Shown here: positions 52,611 to 62,021 of the stretch, one piece after another
How positions within the stretch are numbered: the first letter of the stretch is position 1
Layout of the letters: every line of letters begins with the position of its first letter
Source of the DNA: Macropodus opercularis
Lineage: Eukaryota; Chordata; Actinopteri; Anabantiformes; Osphronemidae
Length of the DNA: 64,000 nucleotides
Reading direction: 5' to 3'
Assembly: GCA_030770545.1 (NCBI GenBank)
Contig: JAUCMP010000033.1
Location: 248,001 to 312,000 of the forward strand
Notes under the pieces: generated by a model
Seen by the model: only the letters and a program-made list of their open reading frames with translations
The model's database searches: none
What the model was told of the DNA's origin: nothing
Program-made: the position numbers and the translations under genes

Positions 52611-52880
52611 TAATATTCTTCTGCTATTAGGACACTGCTACTAATACTAGACTACAGCTAATACTAAAATAGTAGGACACTACCATGACTAGTACTACTT
52701 CTACTATTATACTACCATAACACAACTACTACTGTCCTACAGGTACAACACTAATACCATTACTACTACACTTCTACTAGTACTATTCCCACTACTACTG
52801 CTACTACTAGTATGACCCTTCTGCTACTACTATGATACTACTACGACACTTCTACTACAATACTAACTAAAAACTATTGA
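52611..52880. repeat. CTA-rich degenerate flank of the minisatellite
   Basis: These are irregular CTACTA / ACTACT words that lose the 40-bp period and fade into single-copy DNA near 52880. It probably represents worn-out minisatellite or the microsatellite from which it grew. There are no genes. Confidence 0.75.
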
Positions 52881-53037
52881 GTGGGTGGCCCAACAGCCCA
52901 GCAAGACTCATTCTACATGACACTAAAGACACAGGCCCCTCAGTATCACTGACAGAGTGGCCCAGCATGCCAGCACACTCTGACCACTGCATCAATGACA
53001 CAAACAACCCAGAAACACGTGTTTAAACAGAGAAAAA

Positions 53038-53148
53038 CTACTTAACTACCTCCTCGATCCACAGCGTCCATGAGCGGTTTTCCTTCCCTGCGCAGCCTCG
53101 AAGGTCCAGTCTGTAGAGCTTGCTGCCTTTTCCGTGACTCGCTCCTGT
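53038..53148 (-). CDS. Terminal coding exon of an unrecognised gene
   Basis: On the minus strand the acceptor TTTTCACATGCAG ends at 53149. It is followed by 37 open codons that end in a TAG stop at 53038-53040. The peptide starts TGASHGKGSKLYRL and ends SWTLWIEEVVK. Codon choice is biased to C/G in third positions, as in vertebrate coding DNA, and the acceptor is well formed, so I think this is a real last exon. I cannot name the protein. Candidate upstream pieces on the same strand are the promoter-like segments with donors at 53943 and 54300. The 53944 exon and this one are both in phase 0, but no in-frame ATG is visible between them, so coding exons may be missing from my model. I see no AATAAA shortly downstream. 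Confidence 0.5.
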   Translation of the reverse strand, partial: TGASHGKGSKLYRLDLRGCAGKENRSWTLWIEEVVK

Positions 53149-53512
53149 CTGCATGTGAAAAGGAGGTTAGCAAGGCCCAATATCACTGGTTTAACAACAG
53201 TGTGTGACAGTGTGTTAGCAAACAGAAAAAGGTGCAGCTAAACATGCAGGCGAGGTCTGCATTTAGTTCACTGTTAGACACTGATGGTTTCAGTCGGCAG
53301 TTAATGTACCCACTCACTGACTAAAGCAGACGAACCAAACACTAGAAAGACAATGACTCCAACTTATTACCTGTATCCAGCATTGAAAGACAGTTTAACA
53401 GTATATACAAGCACTTCAGGTTGACAGAACCACATATTATTCATCATTAAATTTGACAGAAGCATTAAGATAAACTAAACACAAGAAATAAGAAATATAA
53501 CTGAATAAACAC
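53149..53512. other. Non-coding stretch, probably intron of the minus-strand gene
   Basis: This is A/T-rich, single-copy DNA without a convincing open frame, repeat or known element. It begins with the acceptor of the minus-strand exon. Confidence 0.5.
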
Positions 53513-53570
53513 TGAGCTCAGCTGGAAACAGCTGAAAGATTGTTGTCCCGTCGCTAGAGACGACAGTCTG

Positions 53571-53596
53571 TGACGTCACCTGTGTCGGAGGCCAAT
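53571..53596 (-). promoter_or_regulatory. CRE and CCAAT pair, left copy
   Basis: TGACGTCA (53571-53578), a perfect cAMP-response element, lies 13 bp from CCAAT (53592-53596), which is an ATTGG box when read on the minus strand. This copy has lost, or never gained, the donor-containing 29 bp of its neighbour, so it may be an inactive duplicate or an alternative promoter. Confidence 0.5.
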
Positions 53597-53943
53597 AAGT
53601 AAGTTACCATTTTATCCCAGGGAATATAATTTTTAATTTTATGAACTTGAAAAACTAAACTAAATATTTGTCAGTCGATAAGTCAGATAAGCATTTCGAG
53701 ATCGTAGAGACACAAATTCATTACTGGCCAATTAGAAACTGGCAGCTAGCGAGCTACAGGTTAGCTACCATCAGTAGCAGCATTGAGGCTAATGCCTAGC
53801 AAGTAAAATGCTGACTCATTCAGAGAGTCCTTCTATCGGTGAACATATCTAGTCTGTGTTTATCTGAATAAACTAGAAATAAGACATATAACAAAGAATA
53901 AATACAGTAAAATTAACATTGAGCTCAGCTGGAAACATCTTAC

Positions 53944-54035
53944 CTGTGTCTCTGTCTGTTGTCGAAACAGCTGAAAGATTGTTGTCCCGTAGCTAGAGAC
54001 GACAGTCTGTGACGTCACCAGGGTCAGAGGCCAAT
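53944..54035 (-). promoter_or_regulatory. Promoter and first-exon candidate with CRE, CCAAT and splice donor
   Basis: Read on the minus strand: an ATTGGCC box (54031-54035 plus flank), then TGACGTCA (54010-54017), then about 65 bp ending GACACAG at 53944, followed by the good donor GTAAGATG. A CCAAT box close to a CRE just upstream of an exon is a common vertebrate housekeeping-promoter layout. The donor faces the terminal exon at 53038-53148. The exon itself is open (TETQ at its end, phase 0) but without an in-frame ATG, so it is probably 5' untranslated. Confidence 0.5.
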
Positions 54036-54250
54036 CAGTAAGCAAACATGTTATCCCAGGCAATATAATTTTTAATTTTATAAAATTGAAAACTAACCTG
54101 AATATTTGTCAGTCGGTAAGTCAGATAAATATTTTGAGATCGTAGAGACACAAATTAATTACTGGCCAATTGGAAACTGGCAGCTAGCGAGCTGCAGGTT
54201 AGCTAACCATCAGTAGCAGCATTGAGGCTAATGCTTAGCAAGTAAAATGC

Positions 54251-54327
54251 TGACTAATTCAGAGTCCTTCTATCAGTGAATGTGTCCAGTCTGCGTTTAC
54301 CTGAATAAAGGCCAATAGGCGACGCGG
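54251..54327 (-). repeat. 5'-exon-like segment, inverted copy of 56947-57024
   Basis: On the minus strand this reads CGCGTCGCCTATTGGCCTTT, then ATTCAG|GTAAAC (donor at 54300/54301) and GATAGAAGGACTCTG. The plus-strand segment 56947-57024 has the same order with CGCGTCGCTGATCGGCC and the same ATTCAG|GTAAAC donor. A third, more diverged piece lies at about 53812-53877. Two divergent genes may thus share related first exons. Confidence 0.7.
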
Positions 54328-54378
54328 CTTCAACTTCTGTCTGTGTAAAACGAGGAAAAGGGATAAAGTCAAAGCTAT

Positions 54379-54424
54379 CAGCTAGCATCTAGCAGCTGTC
54401 CCGCTAGCAGCTAGCAGCTAGCAG
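54379..54424. repeat. Short CTAGCAG repeat cluster
   Basis: These are irregular copies of CTAGCAG / AGCTAGC, with small palindromes. It is a local slippage product with no assigned role. Confidence 0.75.
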
Positions 54425-54428
54425 ATAC

Positions 54429-54441
54429 AGGTCAAAGGTCA
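54429..54441. promoter_or_regulatory. DR1 nuclear-receptor-type element
   Basis: AGGTCAAAGGTCA is a perfect direct repeat of AGGTCA with a one-base spacer. This is the known consensus for PPAR/RXR, HNF4 and related receptors. It lies about 130 bp upstream of the inverted 5'-exon segment on the minus strand. Function is inferred from the motif alone, and one such match can occur by chance. Confidence 0.35.
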
Positions 54442-54526
54442 GGGTGCGAAGTGGACGTTTCAGAGGCCTGAGTTGCTTTGATAGGCTTGGTTCACGTCAC
54501 GTTCTGTTCCTGGGGAGGAATAAACA

Positions 54527-54866
54527 GATGATCATACTACACCAGGTTCCACTTGTATGTACATATTTGCATGATTGAATAAATATTTATACATGTTTTG
54601 TTAATTTAATAATTACATAGAGTCCTTCCTTAGGCTGGAAACACCCTGACACACATCTGGTCTCATTACTCACCTTCTGGTTGAACTGCAGATGAGCTGT
54701 TCAGCCAGAAGGTGCTCAAAAACAGACACAACTCACTCAGACCTAAACACGTAAACTTTATTAGTCAGTCAAGGATGGACAAAAAAGTCAAACACATGAT
54801 TATACTACATCAGGTTCATCTTGTATGTACATATTTGCATGACTGAATAATTATTTCTATATGTTT
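54527..54866. repeat. Diverged direct repeats with octamer motif
   Basis: About 70 bp at 54527 (ATACTACACCAGGTTCCACT, then TGTATGTACATATTTGCATG) recurs at about 54793 with a few changes. Both copies keep ATTTGCAT, the POU octamer (54565-54572 and 54833-54840). Between the copies lies DNA without a recognisable feature. The pair may be the remains of a short duplication or of two copies of an old element. Confidence 0.65.
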
Positions 54867-56740
54867 GATTCTTATAATTAAATAGAGTTCCTTCAGTCAG
54901 CTGAACATTATGATGAAGAGAACAAGCAGTGAACAGAGATCAGTCCCATGAACAGCAGGAGCAGTAGACTTGTGGTCATTGCAAATGCAGGTCATGTCTT
55001 TGCTGTAAATATTTTTTATGAGACACCTGACTGGTAGTTATTAATTATTTTCTTTTAATTCAGTGACACTTAAATCTGCTCCTCATTTAATGATAGAACT
55101 CAGGTATCCTCAGGTACTTTGTGTCTCTCATGCAGCTTAGATTCACCCTTCCTATAGAGTGAAATGGCTACTGACGATGCAAGTGTATTACTCTAATTAC
55201 TGCGTCGTACATCTGTCACCAAGCTGAGTGAGAAAGTTCTGAAAGCTACCAAGCTGCTGAACTCATCACTAAATCTAAACAGCCTCACACCGTAGCAGAG
55301 ATGTTGATACTGACCACCTGCAAAATGATCCTTAGAGATGCTTGGTCCTGGCGCCGTTAAGGAAAGAGCCCAAGACCCTCTACCAAATAAACTGACACTA
55401 GACATTACATCTGCTTCTTGTGGCATTTTTGATTGGTGGTGTGTTGTGTGGTTTTCTAGTGTAAAACATGTGCTGAGGCTCCAACAGGTTGGGAAACACA
55501 GTGTTAGGCTGACATTCATTTCAACCAATAGAAACTTAACTCAGGAGCTGAACCATAAAAGCTGGAGGTGGTGTTGTCACTGAGGAGACTTGACTTCAGA
55601 GTCAGAGTGTTCACACAGCAGTGACCCGTGGTTTTCTACTTTAAGCTGCAGTTCAAACGTGGACAGTGAGCGTTTGACAGAATTTTACAGTTGACAGCCT
55701 CATACACTTTGACTTTCATGCTGCTCTCAAGCTCATTTCTCAACAGTTAAGGCAACAGGACTCTGTTCAGAAACACCCTCCACTATACACACAGGCAGGT
55801 CAACAGTATGTCCAGCTACGCTGCCACAGCAACTCATTATTATGTACTGAACAGATTGTATCTATAGATGACACAATATGAATCTACTTCCTCTACACAT
55901 CAACATGGATAAATGACATCTACGTAAAGCATTAGTCACTTTTAACAAAAACTAACATGAAACAAATAAAAGGAAATAGCAAAAAAAAAGAAAAGAAAAA
56001 AAAGACAAATATAATTTTGTTAGAGCAAAGTGCAGGGTTGGCTTCCTCACTCAGATCACAGCAAATGTAGCCATATTCATGAGGCTGTTCATCCACTTCA
56101 ACACGTTTCCTTTCTCTTTGCTCCATAGATCCTACACCACTGTTGGAGGCTCCAGCTGATCAACTTTAAGACTAAATGTTGTGCTGTTATCACAGTAGTG
56201 TTTGCGTTTATGTAGACATTTAGTTCTCAGAATGATGGAAGAGGAAAGAACTGACAATGTTTGTCTGTGTCATTCTTCTGCTGTAACTAATATATTTTCC
56301 CAAAACACATCTGAATATTTATTAGACATTTCAAAACATCAACAGTACAACATGTTAATATCTGTATAAAATAATTATGAACAAATTCAATGACACTCAC
56401 AGATGATGTAAAGGTTTAAACATGTCAAAGCCCCTGAGGACGTGAGTTCACCTTTCTATAAACCAACCGTAGCCTGTGGTTGGTCCATCATCACTGTGAC
56501 CACAAATGCATAGTTTCATCTAAATGAAGACTTTGGAATTTCCAACAACAGTCACTGTCATATCTGTCAGTCAGACAGGAAGTAATGTGCATATGATTAT
56601 TATGAAACATAGCCTGTAAAAACAAAAGGACCAGTTTCATTCTATGAAATTAACAAATATTTTCCAACGCGGAACAAATAACAGTGACTCAATGTTCACG
56701 TTTTACCTTTTGTCTCTTATGTCGCAATGTGTTGCGCTGA
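54867..56740. other. Single-copy intergenic DNA, no gene recognised
   Basis: I see no convincing exon here. It contains a purine run (about 55980-56005, A-rich with G interruptions) and the 44-bp inverted repeat arm listed separately. The frame at 55193-55528 on the minus strand has no ATG-supported start, family motif or splice context and is left out. Confidence 0.5.
56026..56069. repeat. 44-bp perfect inverted repeat, left arm
   Basis: The reverse complement of this segment is found without a mismatch at 61656-61699. On the minus strand it encodes YICCDLSEEANPALC inside a short frame that starts at an ATG (56124-56126, MEQRERKR) and ends in a poly-T run. The right arm encodes the same 15 residues in the frame after a good splice acceptor. 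Such identity over a reading frame hints at a duplicated exon, or at a repeat that happens to be open. Confidence 0.85.
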
Positions 56741-56751
56741 CAAAGCTGCTT

Positions 56752-56770
56752 ACTACATTTCCCATAATCC
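56752..56770 (+). promoter_or_regulatory. ZNF143/Staf-like promoter motif
   Basis: ACTACATTTCCCATAATCC resembles the known vertebrate ZNF143 (Staf) site ACTACAATTCCCAGAATGC. It lies about 200 bp upstream of the plus-strand first-exon donor at 56973. A second match sits at 56907-56926. Confidence 0.5.
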
Positions 56771-56895
56771 TCACTCTCCGTTGCCGTAATACATTTTATA
56801 ATTTGTGGCTAAGATAAATTGAATACATTTTCGCCAACATCACCATAACATTTAATTGTCACCTTTACATTTATCTTCCATCTGCCCTGACGTTT

Positions 56896-56926
56896 ATTGG
56901 ACGAAATGCACCTTGGGAACCATAGT
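56896..56926 (-). promoter_or_regulatory. ATTGG box and second ZNF143-like motif
   Basis: ATTGG (56896-56900) is followed by a minus-strand ACTATGGTTCCCAAGGTGCA (56907-56926), a second, looser ZNF143-type site. The pair is 20 to 80 bp upstream of the 5'-exon segment ending at 56972. Two such sites in opposite orientation are typical of housekeeping or bidirectional promoters, which is an inference from known biology. Confidence 0.45.
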
Positions 56927-56946
56927 TCACCGACTTCAGGAGGATA

Positions 56947-57024
56947 CGCGTCGCTGATCGGCCTTTATTCAGGTAAACACAGCTTGGACACGTTTCCTGA
57001 TAGAAGGACTCTCTCGCTGAATGA
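56947..57024 (+). repeat. 5'-exon-like segment with donor, inverted relative to 54251-54327
   Basis: It contains CGCGTCGCTGATCGGCC and CTTTATTCAG|GTAAACAC, a good splice donor at 56973-56974, then GATAGAAGGACTCTCTCGCT. It is probably the untranslated first exon of the plus-strand gene that follows. Similarity to two segments in 53.8-54.3 kb on the other strand shows an inverted duplication of the 5' region. Confidence 0.6.
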
Positions 57025-57867
57025 GGCAACTCCACAAACGGCTTTGGTTTGACTTGACGGACAAATAGGAAAAAAATGCATGTTAACCTGCACCTTTTTC
57101 TTTTGCTAACGTTGCTTATATATATATAGACAGAGTCACGGTGAAACAAAACACGACCGTGATGTGAAAGTTTAATGCTGCAGTGTGTTACAAACACAGT
57201 CGGTGTCAAGCTGCAACTGGATACAAGATGGAACTGGCAGCGACTAAAAGACGAACCCAAGAAAACATGAGCTTCAATTGCAGGAGGTGTTAGAAAACCA
57301 CTCAGAGCTGGAAACAATGACTTTGGGACATTTAAACACGTTAAAGCAGCCACTGAGGAGAAGACAGGTGCATAATATACCATTATAAACTATACTGAAA
57401 CCCAATTATTAATTCAGATGTTGAATGTTCATAGTTCATAGACCTCAGTTGGTCGTGACAGACGTCTGTTAGTCGTGTGCAGACGCTGTGACCCTGGGGA
57501 GCAGGAGGTGGAGGACGCCCCCATCTCTGCTGAACAGGTAGCATCACAACTAGAACCTCACACAACTGATGTTCCCTGAATGAGTCGTTCTTCCAGTTCA
57601 GTGTCACTGATGAATTCTTTGCTGCAAATGGATCCAGGAAGTAGATTTTCTTCTGTCAGCATGTGAACAAGGTGACTTGTATAAAACCTCTAAATATGAG
57701 TGTAACGTACATATTTATCTGCGTATTTGATCCTTTTCCCATCACTCGTCTCTGTTTATTAACAGCTTTCTCCACAGAGTCTTTCCTCCAGTTATTCATC
57801 GTACGTGGACCTCACAGCCTCAGCAGTGACACAGAAGAAACTCTTCCTCACTATAGGGACGTCAAAG

Positions 57868-58335
57868 GTGATTCCACCGTTTCTGGCACAGTTCAGTCAC
57901 ATTAAACAGGAGACGGAGCAGCCTTTTATTTTGGCGACTTCTGCTTTGTTTAGCTCATTATCACCTGAGTGGTAGGTTTAATGCCCAGGTCAAACACTAC
58001 CTCTACAGGAAAGTCTAAGAAGAGACGGAGGTGGAAACAGGTTGAGCAGAACAACTCTTCCATCTGTAGCAGGTCTTCAGGTCGACCTAGATCCTCTCAA
58101 CTCACACCTGCTTTTGATTTGTAGTATTTTTGTCTGGGCAGTGATTCTGAGGTGGAATCAGGCTCATTTTGGAGAAACGCGTCTGGACTCTGTTTAGGAC
58201 AGGTTCAGGTGTTAAAGCCTCATCTTTACTAACATACAGCAGGTCAGAACCTCAACCTTGATGGAAGCTGTCAGAAAATGTGAACTTTATAGGAGATAAT
58301 GCAGAACTGAACCTGTTTGCTCACTGTGTTTACAG
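57868..58335. other. Intron-like stretch with one possible small exon
   Basis: This is mostly non-coding. CTACCTCTACAG|GAAAGTC followed by a basic GKSKKRRRWKQ frame and CAG|GTTGAG (about 58009-58039) could be a small skipped exon, but its phase fits neither neighbour. Nothing else is supported. Confidence 0.3.
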
Positions 58336-59029
58336 GAGGTGAACCTCAGCAGTGCGTCCTGTGCAGCCTGGAGATGCTGATGGATCAGGCCATGTTACCG
58401 GAACTCAGGTCTCAGCAGGTACAAACCACCATCTGCCCTGTGTGACCCACTACCAGACATGTTAGAAGCAAAAAGAGAAACCTCGCACACAATGAGAAGC
58501 AAAACTAATATATTAATATTATGAAAATATAAATGAATATATGTATGTTGTTGTTAACCCAGTCAAAGTCAAAATACCCCCATGATGTGGAAGCTGATAG
58601 TTTGGTCCTACTGGCTATTTAGCAGCTTTGCTTTCTTGGCCTCACTAGAAACATGTGTGACAGGTGCAGAGGTTCACTCACTGCCAGATAAACTGATTTA
58701 ATATGAAACTGCATTTGTTATGTTCTCCTTATCAGAAAACACAGACAGTGAACTAACTGTGAGATGACCTGCTGCATGTTATCAGGTGAGTGAATTCAGA
58801 TCATGTGAGTTGGTCAGACTAGTTTTTTTAGATTAGTCTCTGCTGCATTTGCTTGTGAGCTGACGGAGCTGATGTGGCTGTTTGTTAGCTCTGCCTTTAT
58901 TCTCTGTCCAGACGTGGGGTCCTCCACAGGAGGACGCGTCCAGTCCGTACGTCCAGTCCTTCCTGTCCTCAGTGGACCAGCTCATCAGTCATCTGAGGCA
59001 ACATGGAGAGAAAGTGGCAGCTGCTGCAG

Positions 59030-59794
59030 GTGGACCTCCCTGATGTCATCAGTCAGCTGAGCTACACCTCTGCAGGTAGAATGGACAACCACACTGTCCC
59101 AGGATCAGTTGCTGCAGCATTTAGTTTAAGTCTAGTTGCATGTTGGAGGACCCTGTCGATGTTTGGTTTACATCTTGAGATGGATGTCACTGGATGATCC
59201 CACTTTGACCATCCATAGCTGGTGAAGGGAGAAGGCCGATAATGTTGGCCCATCAGTGGAGTTGGAGCATTGGAAGTGATGCACGATCACCCTTGTGGTG
59301 TCTGTTTATCTGGAAATCAAACCCTAAAGCTGTCCTGGGCGTTATTCAGGAGGCAGTAAAGCGCCCTGATGTGAAATGGACTCTGCTCAGGGAGGTGGTG
59401 AAGTCCAGAGTCCAGCAAACTGGAGAGAACTGGTCAGGTTTGAATCCACTCCAAATGTAAGTTAAGATGGAAGAGGACTTTCCTTCACACCACCTACATG
59501 TTACATGTTTCCACCAACTGGCCGCTGGATCGTTTTAGGACAGAGACATCACTGTTGTGTAAGTATCTTTACACCCTGGATAAGTTCGTCAGACCACTGG
59601 AGAAATACACTTGGTAAATACAGAGTTTTAAAATGTCTCTGGACTCAAACCAGTGACAAAACCTGTTGCTTGTAATCGAACAGAACAGTCAGAATCCATG
59701 CGAGTCCTCGCCCTGTTTACGTCTGACACAGAAAACTGGTTTTAGGTGAACAGAGGCTGTTGGTGACTCTCTGACCTTCCCTCCTCTGTGACAG
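59030..59794. other. Intron-like stretch, no feature supported
   Basis: An open run at 59242-59460 (including EAVKRPDVKWTLLREVV) follows TTATTCAG|GAGGCAG and ends at TGGTCAG|GTTTGA. It could therefore be an exon of about 90 bp, but its phase does not link the exons at 58912 and 59795. It has no family signature. Confidence 0.3.
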
Positions 59795-60167
59795 ACCAGC
59801 ATGATGAAGCACGTTCCCGCCCTGATGAGCAGCATCGGGATGATACCACCGTCTCGTCCGAGGACGACCTCTGTGCTGCCCAAGGTCACCAACCAGATGA
59901 TCAGAACCTGCAGGAGCTACCTGTCGCAGGGCGTGACCTGGATCTGGGACCACAGCAGGTACAGAGAACTCAGATGTGTCTAGACTGAGTGAAGCAGAAG
60001 AGACAGAATATAAATGGAATAGAACAGAATGAGGCCTTTTACCTGACGGCGTGTCTTTAAGGCCAGTGCTGCTGTCGTCTGATCGTGGACCAGAGGAGCT
60101 TCCAGACGCTCAGAGACGAGCTGAGAGATCCCTGAAGACACACAGCTTGACTTCAGCTGAACACTGA

Positions 60168-61341
60168 GCACCGACTCCTGGAAATCAGCTTTGTCCTCCC
60201 TGTCTTCAGTGAGAACTACATCTTCAGTCATCCAGGTGAAGCTGCGTCAAAGTTGAGTCAGCTGGACTTCTTTTAGAGTAGACACGTTTCTGAATCTATC
60301 CAAGAAGCTTCTTCAGGCTGAGGAAAGTTGGCCAGAGACCACACATTTATCCTGCCACTTCCCTTCACTCCTGTAAAGAACAGACTCATTCTGTGGTCTA
60401 AGGACTGAGGGCAGTGAGTAGGCGTGAACTCTCAACTCCTGTGACTCCTCCAACCATCAGTCATGATGTGCTGAGTGTGTCTCTGTTTGTGGACGGGACG
60501 GCCTTCGAGCCCCAGACTCCAACAGTCAGCAGAGTTTCAGCAAAGTTTAGGGAGAATGTTGTTCATTACTAAACAGATTCTCTGCTGTCACCTTATGATC
60601 TGTTCTCTCTTCTGTAGAATACAAAGTGCAGTGTTGTTGTTGGTCGGTGCCTCTTGCAGTGTGGCCTTGTGAGCAGCACCTGAGTCTCTCCTGCAGATCC
60701 TCAACCTTCCTTCTTGTCCTTTTCAGAAAACTCTGGACTTGACGATGACACTGAGACAGTCTGTGAGTTCACCTCAGGTTGCTCTGCTTACTCTACCCCT
60801 CAGTAATGTCCATGTGTCCACAGTGCCTCCATGCTAACAGCCTCCTCACACCACTTTGGCTGCAATGATTCTGAAACATTCTAGATGCTGAAAGATTCAT
60901 TCTTCAGTTTGCAACACGATGCAGAATGAATGAGATGTCGTGGGTTTTGCTGATTAGTGTTGTCATCCTCCATCTATAGATTGTATTCACTCAGCAGCAG
61001 GACCGTTATGGATACACAAGCAGAACAGAAGTAGACACACGATGAGCACAAAACTCTGACCTGGCTGCAGAGTTGAGGCTCATCTTTATGGATCGACCTG
61101 CAGGACACACACATTATTTTTTTGTACCCTGTTAATGCAGGTGTTGCATGTGTCTAAGTCTCATCCATCTTTCTCCTGTCTTCACGAGTCAAGGTGTGGA
61201 AAAAAATCATGCACGATTTTAAAAGTTATTTGAAGTCTGAGATTGTTGGACAATACTGAAAATAAAACACTAAAATGCTGAAGTAGAGGAAATCAGTATT
61301 AAACGTGTGGTTTGTGTGTAATGTTATTTCTCTTCTCTCAG
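60168..61341. other. Single-copy DNA with minor exon-like pieces
   Basis: CTG AAC ACT at about 60157 opens a short frame (EHRLLEISFVLPVF) that ends at CATCCAG|GTGAAG (60235/60236). TCCTTTTCAG|AAAACTC at about 60728 starts another (NSGLDDDTETVCEF) ending at CTCAG|GTTGC. Both look codon-biased but do not fit one consistent phase with their neighbours. No repeats or known elements are visible. Confidence 0.3.
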
Positions 61342-61342
61342 G

Positions 61343-61522
61343 TTTTCTTCAACTCCAACCTCTCCGACAGTCGAGGGTGATGACGTTGATGCCTTTGACG
61401 AGGTCATGGAGCACATCTCCTACTTGAACTCGCATCAGTTCCCAACCCCTGCATCACCTTCACATCTCCACCACCTCAAGGAAGTAGCAGAGGCCTCTTG
61501 GCATCTGTGCCAAACACTCTAA
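61343..61522 (+). CDS. Possible terminal exon with acidic/proline-rich frame
   Basis: After the good acceptor TTCTCTTCTCTCAG (ends 61341) there is an open frame of 59 codons ending in TAA at 61520-61522. It starts FSSTPTSPTVEGDDVDAFDE and continues EVMEHISYLNSHQF to WHLCQTL. Composition is protein-like, and the frame is the longest in this part of the window. The single base left after the acceptor needs an upstream exon ending in phase 2, and none of my upstream candidates supplies that without a stop. It may belong to the gene model at 57317 or be a separate remnant. Confidence 0.35.
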   Translation, partial: FSSTPTSPTVEGDDVDAFDEVMEHISYLNSHQFPTPASPSHLHHLKEVAEASWHLCQTL

Positions 61523-61610
61523 TCTGATCATTTAGTTTCATTTCAGGTTTGTATAAATTCAGCAGTGACTCTCCTCAACCCCATCTTCTCTCTCCCTCTC
61601 TCTGACACAG

Positions 61611-61733
61611 CGTAGTGTGCTCATCGCCAGATTGTTGGTTTGTATTCGTTATACTTACATTTGCTGTGATCTGAGTGAGGAAGCCAACCCTGCACTTTGT
61701 TTTCTCAGACATGAGGCTTCAGGTTTCCTGTGA
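61611..61733 (+). CDS. Possible terminal exon containing the inverted-repeat arm
   Basis: A long pyrimidine tract and ACAG (ending 61610) precede 40 open codons starting RSVLIARLLVCIRYT and ending EASGFL before TGA at 61731-61733. The middle (YICCDLSEEANPALC) is encoded by the 44-bp arm that is repeated, inverted, at 56026-56069. The protein is unknown. The acceptor is strong, but the exon is short and unsupported by any recognised family. Confidence 0.3.
   Translation, partial: RSVLIARLLVCIRYTYICCDLSEEANPALCFLRHEASGFL
61656..61699. repeat. 44-bp perfect inverted repeat, right arm
   Basis: This arm is identical to the reverse complement of 56026-56069, 5.6 kb to the left. Flanking sequences do not align beyond the arms by eye. 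Confidence 0.85.
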
Positions 61734-62021
61734 ATATTCTTGCTCAGTGCTTTTAGATCTGTTTGGCGCTAAGCTCACATGTAGCTTTGACTTGAGTTTT
61801 CCTGGCTTGTAGTCCACTGTACAACGAGATGCCTCTAGCAAATGGATGCATTTCTTCTTTTAGTGCATGAGAATATTTGAAAAGTCATACATGTAGAGAA
61901 CAATTTGTTTTAACAGATTTTATAAATCTCAACAAACCCATGTAATTAGTCAGTGTGTTGGTGGAGGCGAACTCAACAGGGTTGTTGGGGTCACAGATGC
62001 TACATGGTGTAAACAAGACAA
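61734..62021. other. Non-coding flank of the gypsy fragment
   Basis: No feature is supported here. Frames running leftwards out of the gypsy fragment into this stretch show no retroelement similarity beyond about 62022, so that is where I place the truncation point. Confidence 0.5.

Larger units (their letters stand above)
53531..54320. repeat. 439-bp tandem duplication of a promoter-like segment
   Basis: GCTGAAAGATTGTTGTCCCG starts at 53531 and at 53970, and similarity continues at this 439-bp offset for about 350 bp. It covers GACGACAGTCTGTGACGTCA, the TTTTTAATTTTAT run, GTCAGTCG-TAAGTCAGATAA, ACTGGCAGCTAGCGAGCT and the GAGTCCTTCTATC segment. The copies differ by scattered substitutions and small indels, so the duplication is older than those in the satellite. 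The right-hand copy additionally has about 29 bp with a splice donor. Confidence 0.85.
57317..60167 (+). pseudogene. Multi-exon gene model of unknown function, possibly decayed
   Basis: Exon candidates: 57317-57367 (ATG in AACAATGA; MTLGHLNTLKQPLRRRQ, donor GTGCAT), 57442-57537 (ends DAPISAEQ), 57766-57867 (LSPQSLSSSYSSYVDL to GTSK), 58350-58418 (QCVLCSLEMLMDQAM), 58912-59029 (TWGPPQEDASSPYVQSF), 59795-59958 (TSMMKHVPALMSSIGM to WIWDHSR) and 60062-60167 (ends TSAEH, stop TGA). Exons 1 to 4 join in phase 0. The strongest acceptor for exon 4 (58336) does not keep phase, whereas the tandem CAGCAG at 58348-58352 does. Exon 5 has a break: its first part is open in one frame, but MERKWQLLQ, which joins exon 6 in phase, is one base off. 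Exon 7 also has a more gene-like alternative frame (LIVDQRSFQTLRDEL, stop at 60133). I recognise no family or domain. It could be a pseudogene, an assembly indel or a wrong splice model. Confidence 0.4.

Noticed and set aside
55193..55528. 111-codon minus-strand frame
   Set aside because: There is no domain, no convincing splice sites and ordinary codon use. The opposite strand is open in part as well.
56871..57607. Minus-strand frames of 170 and 74 codons
   Set aside because: They lie opposite the plus-strand promoter and first exons and show no family signature.
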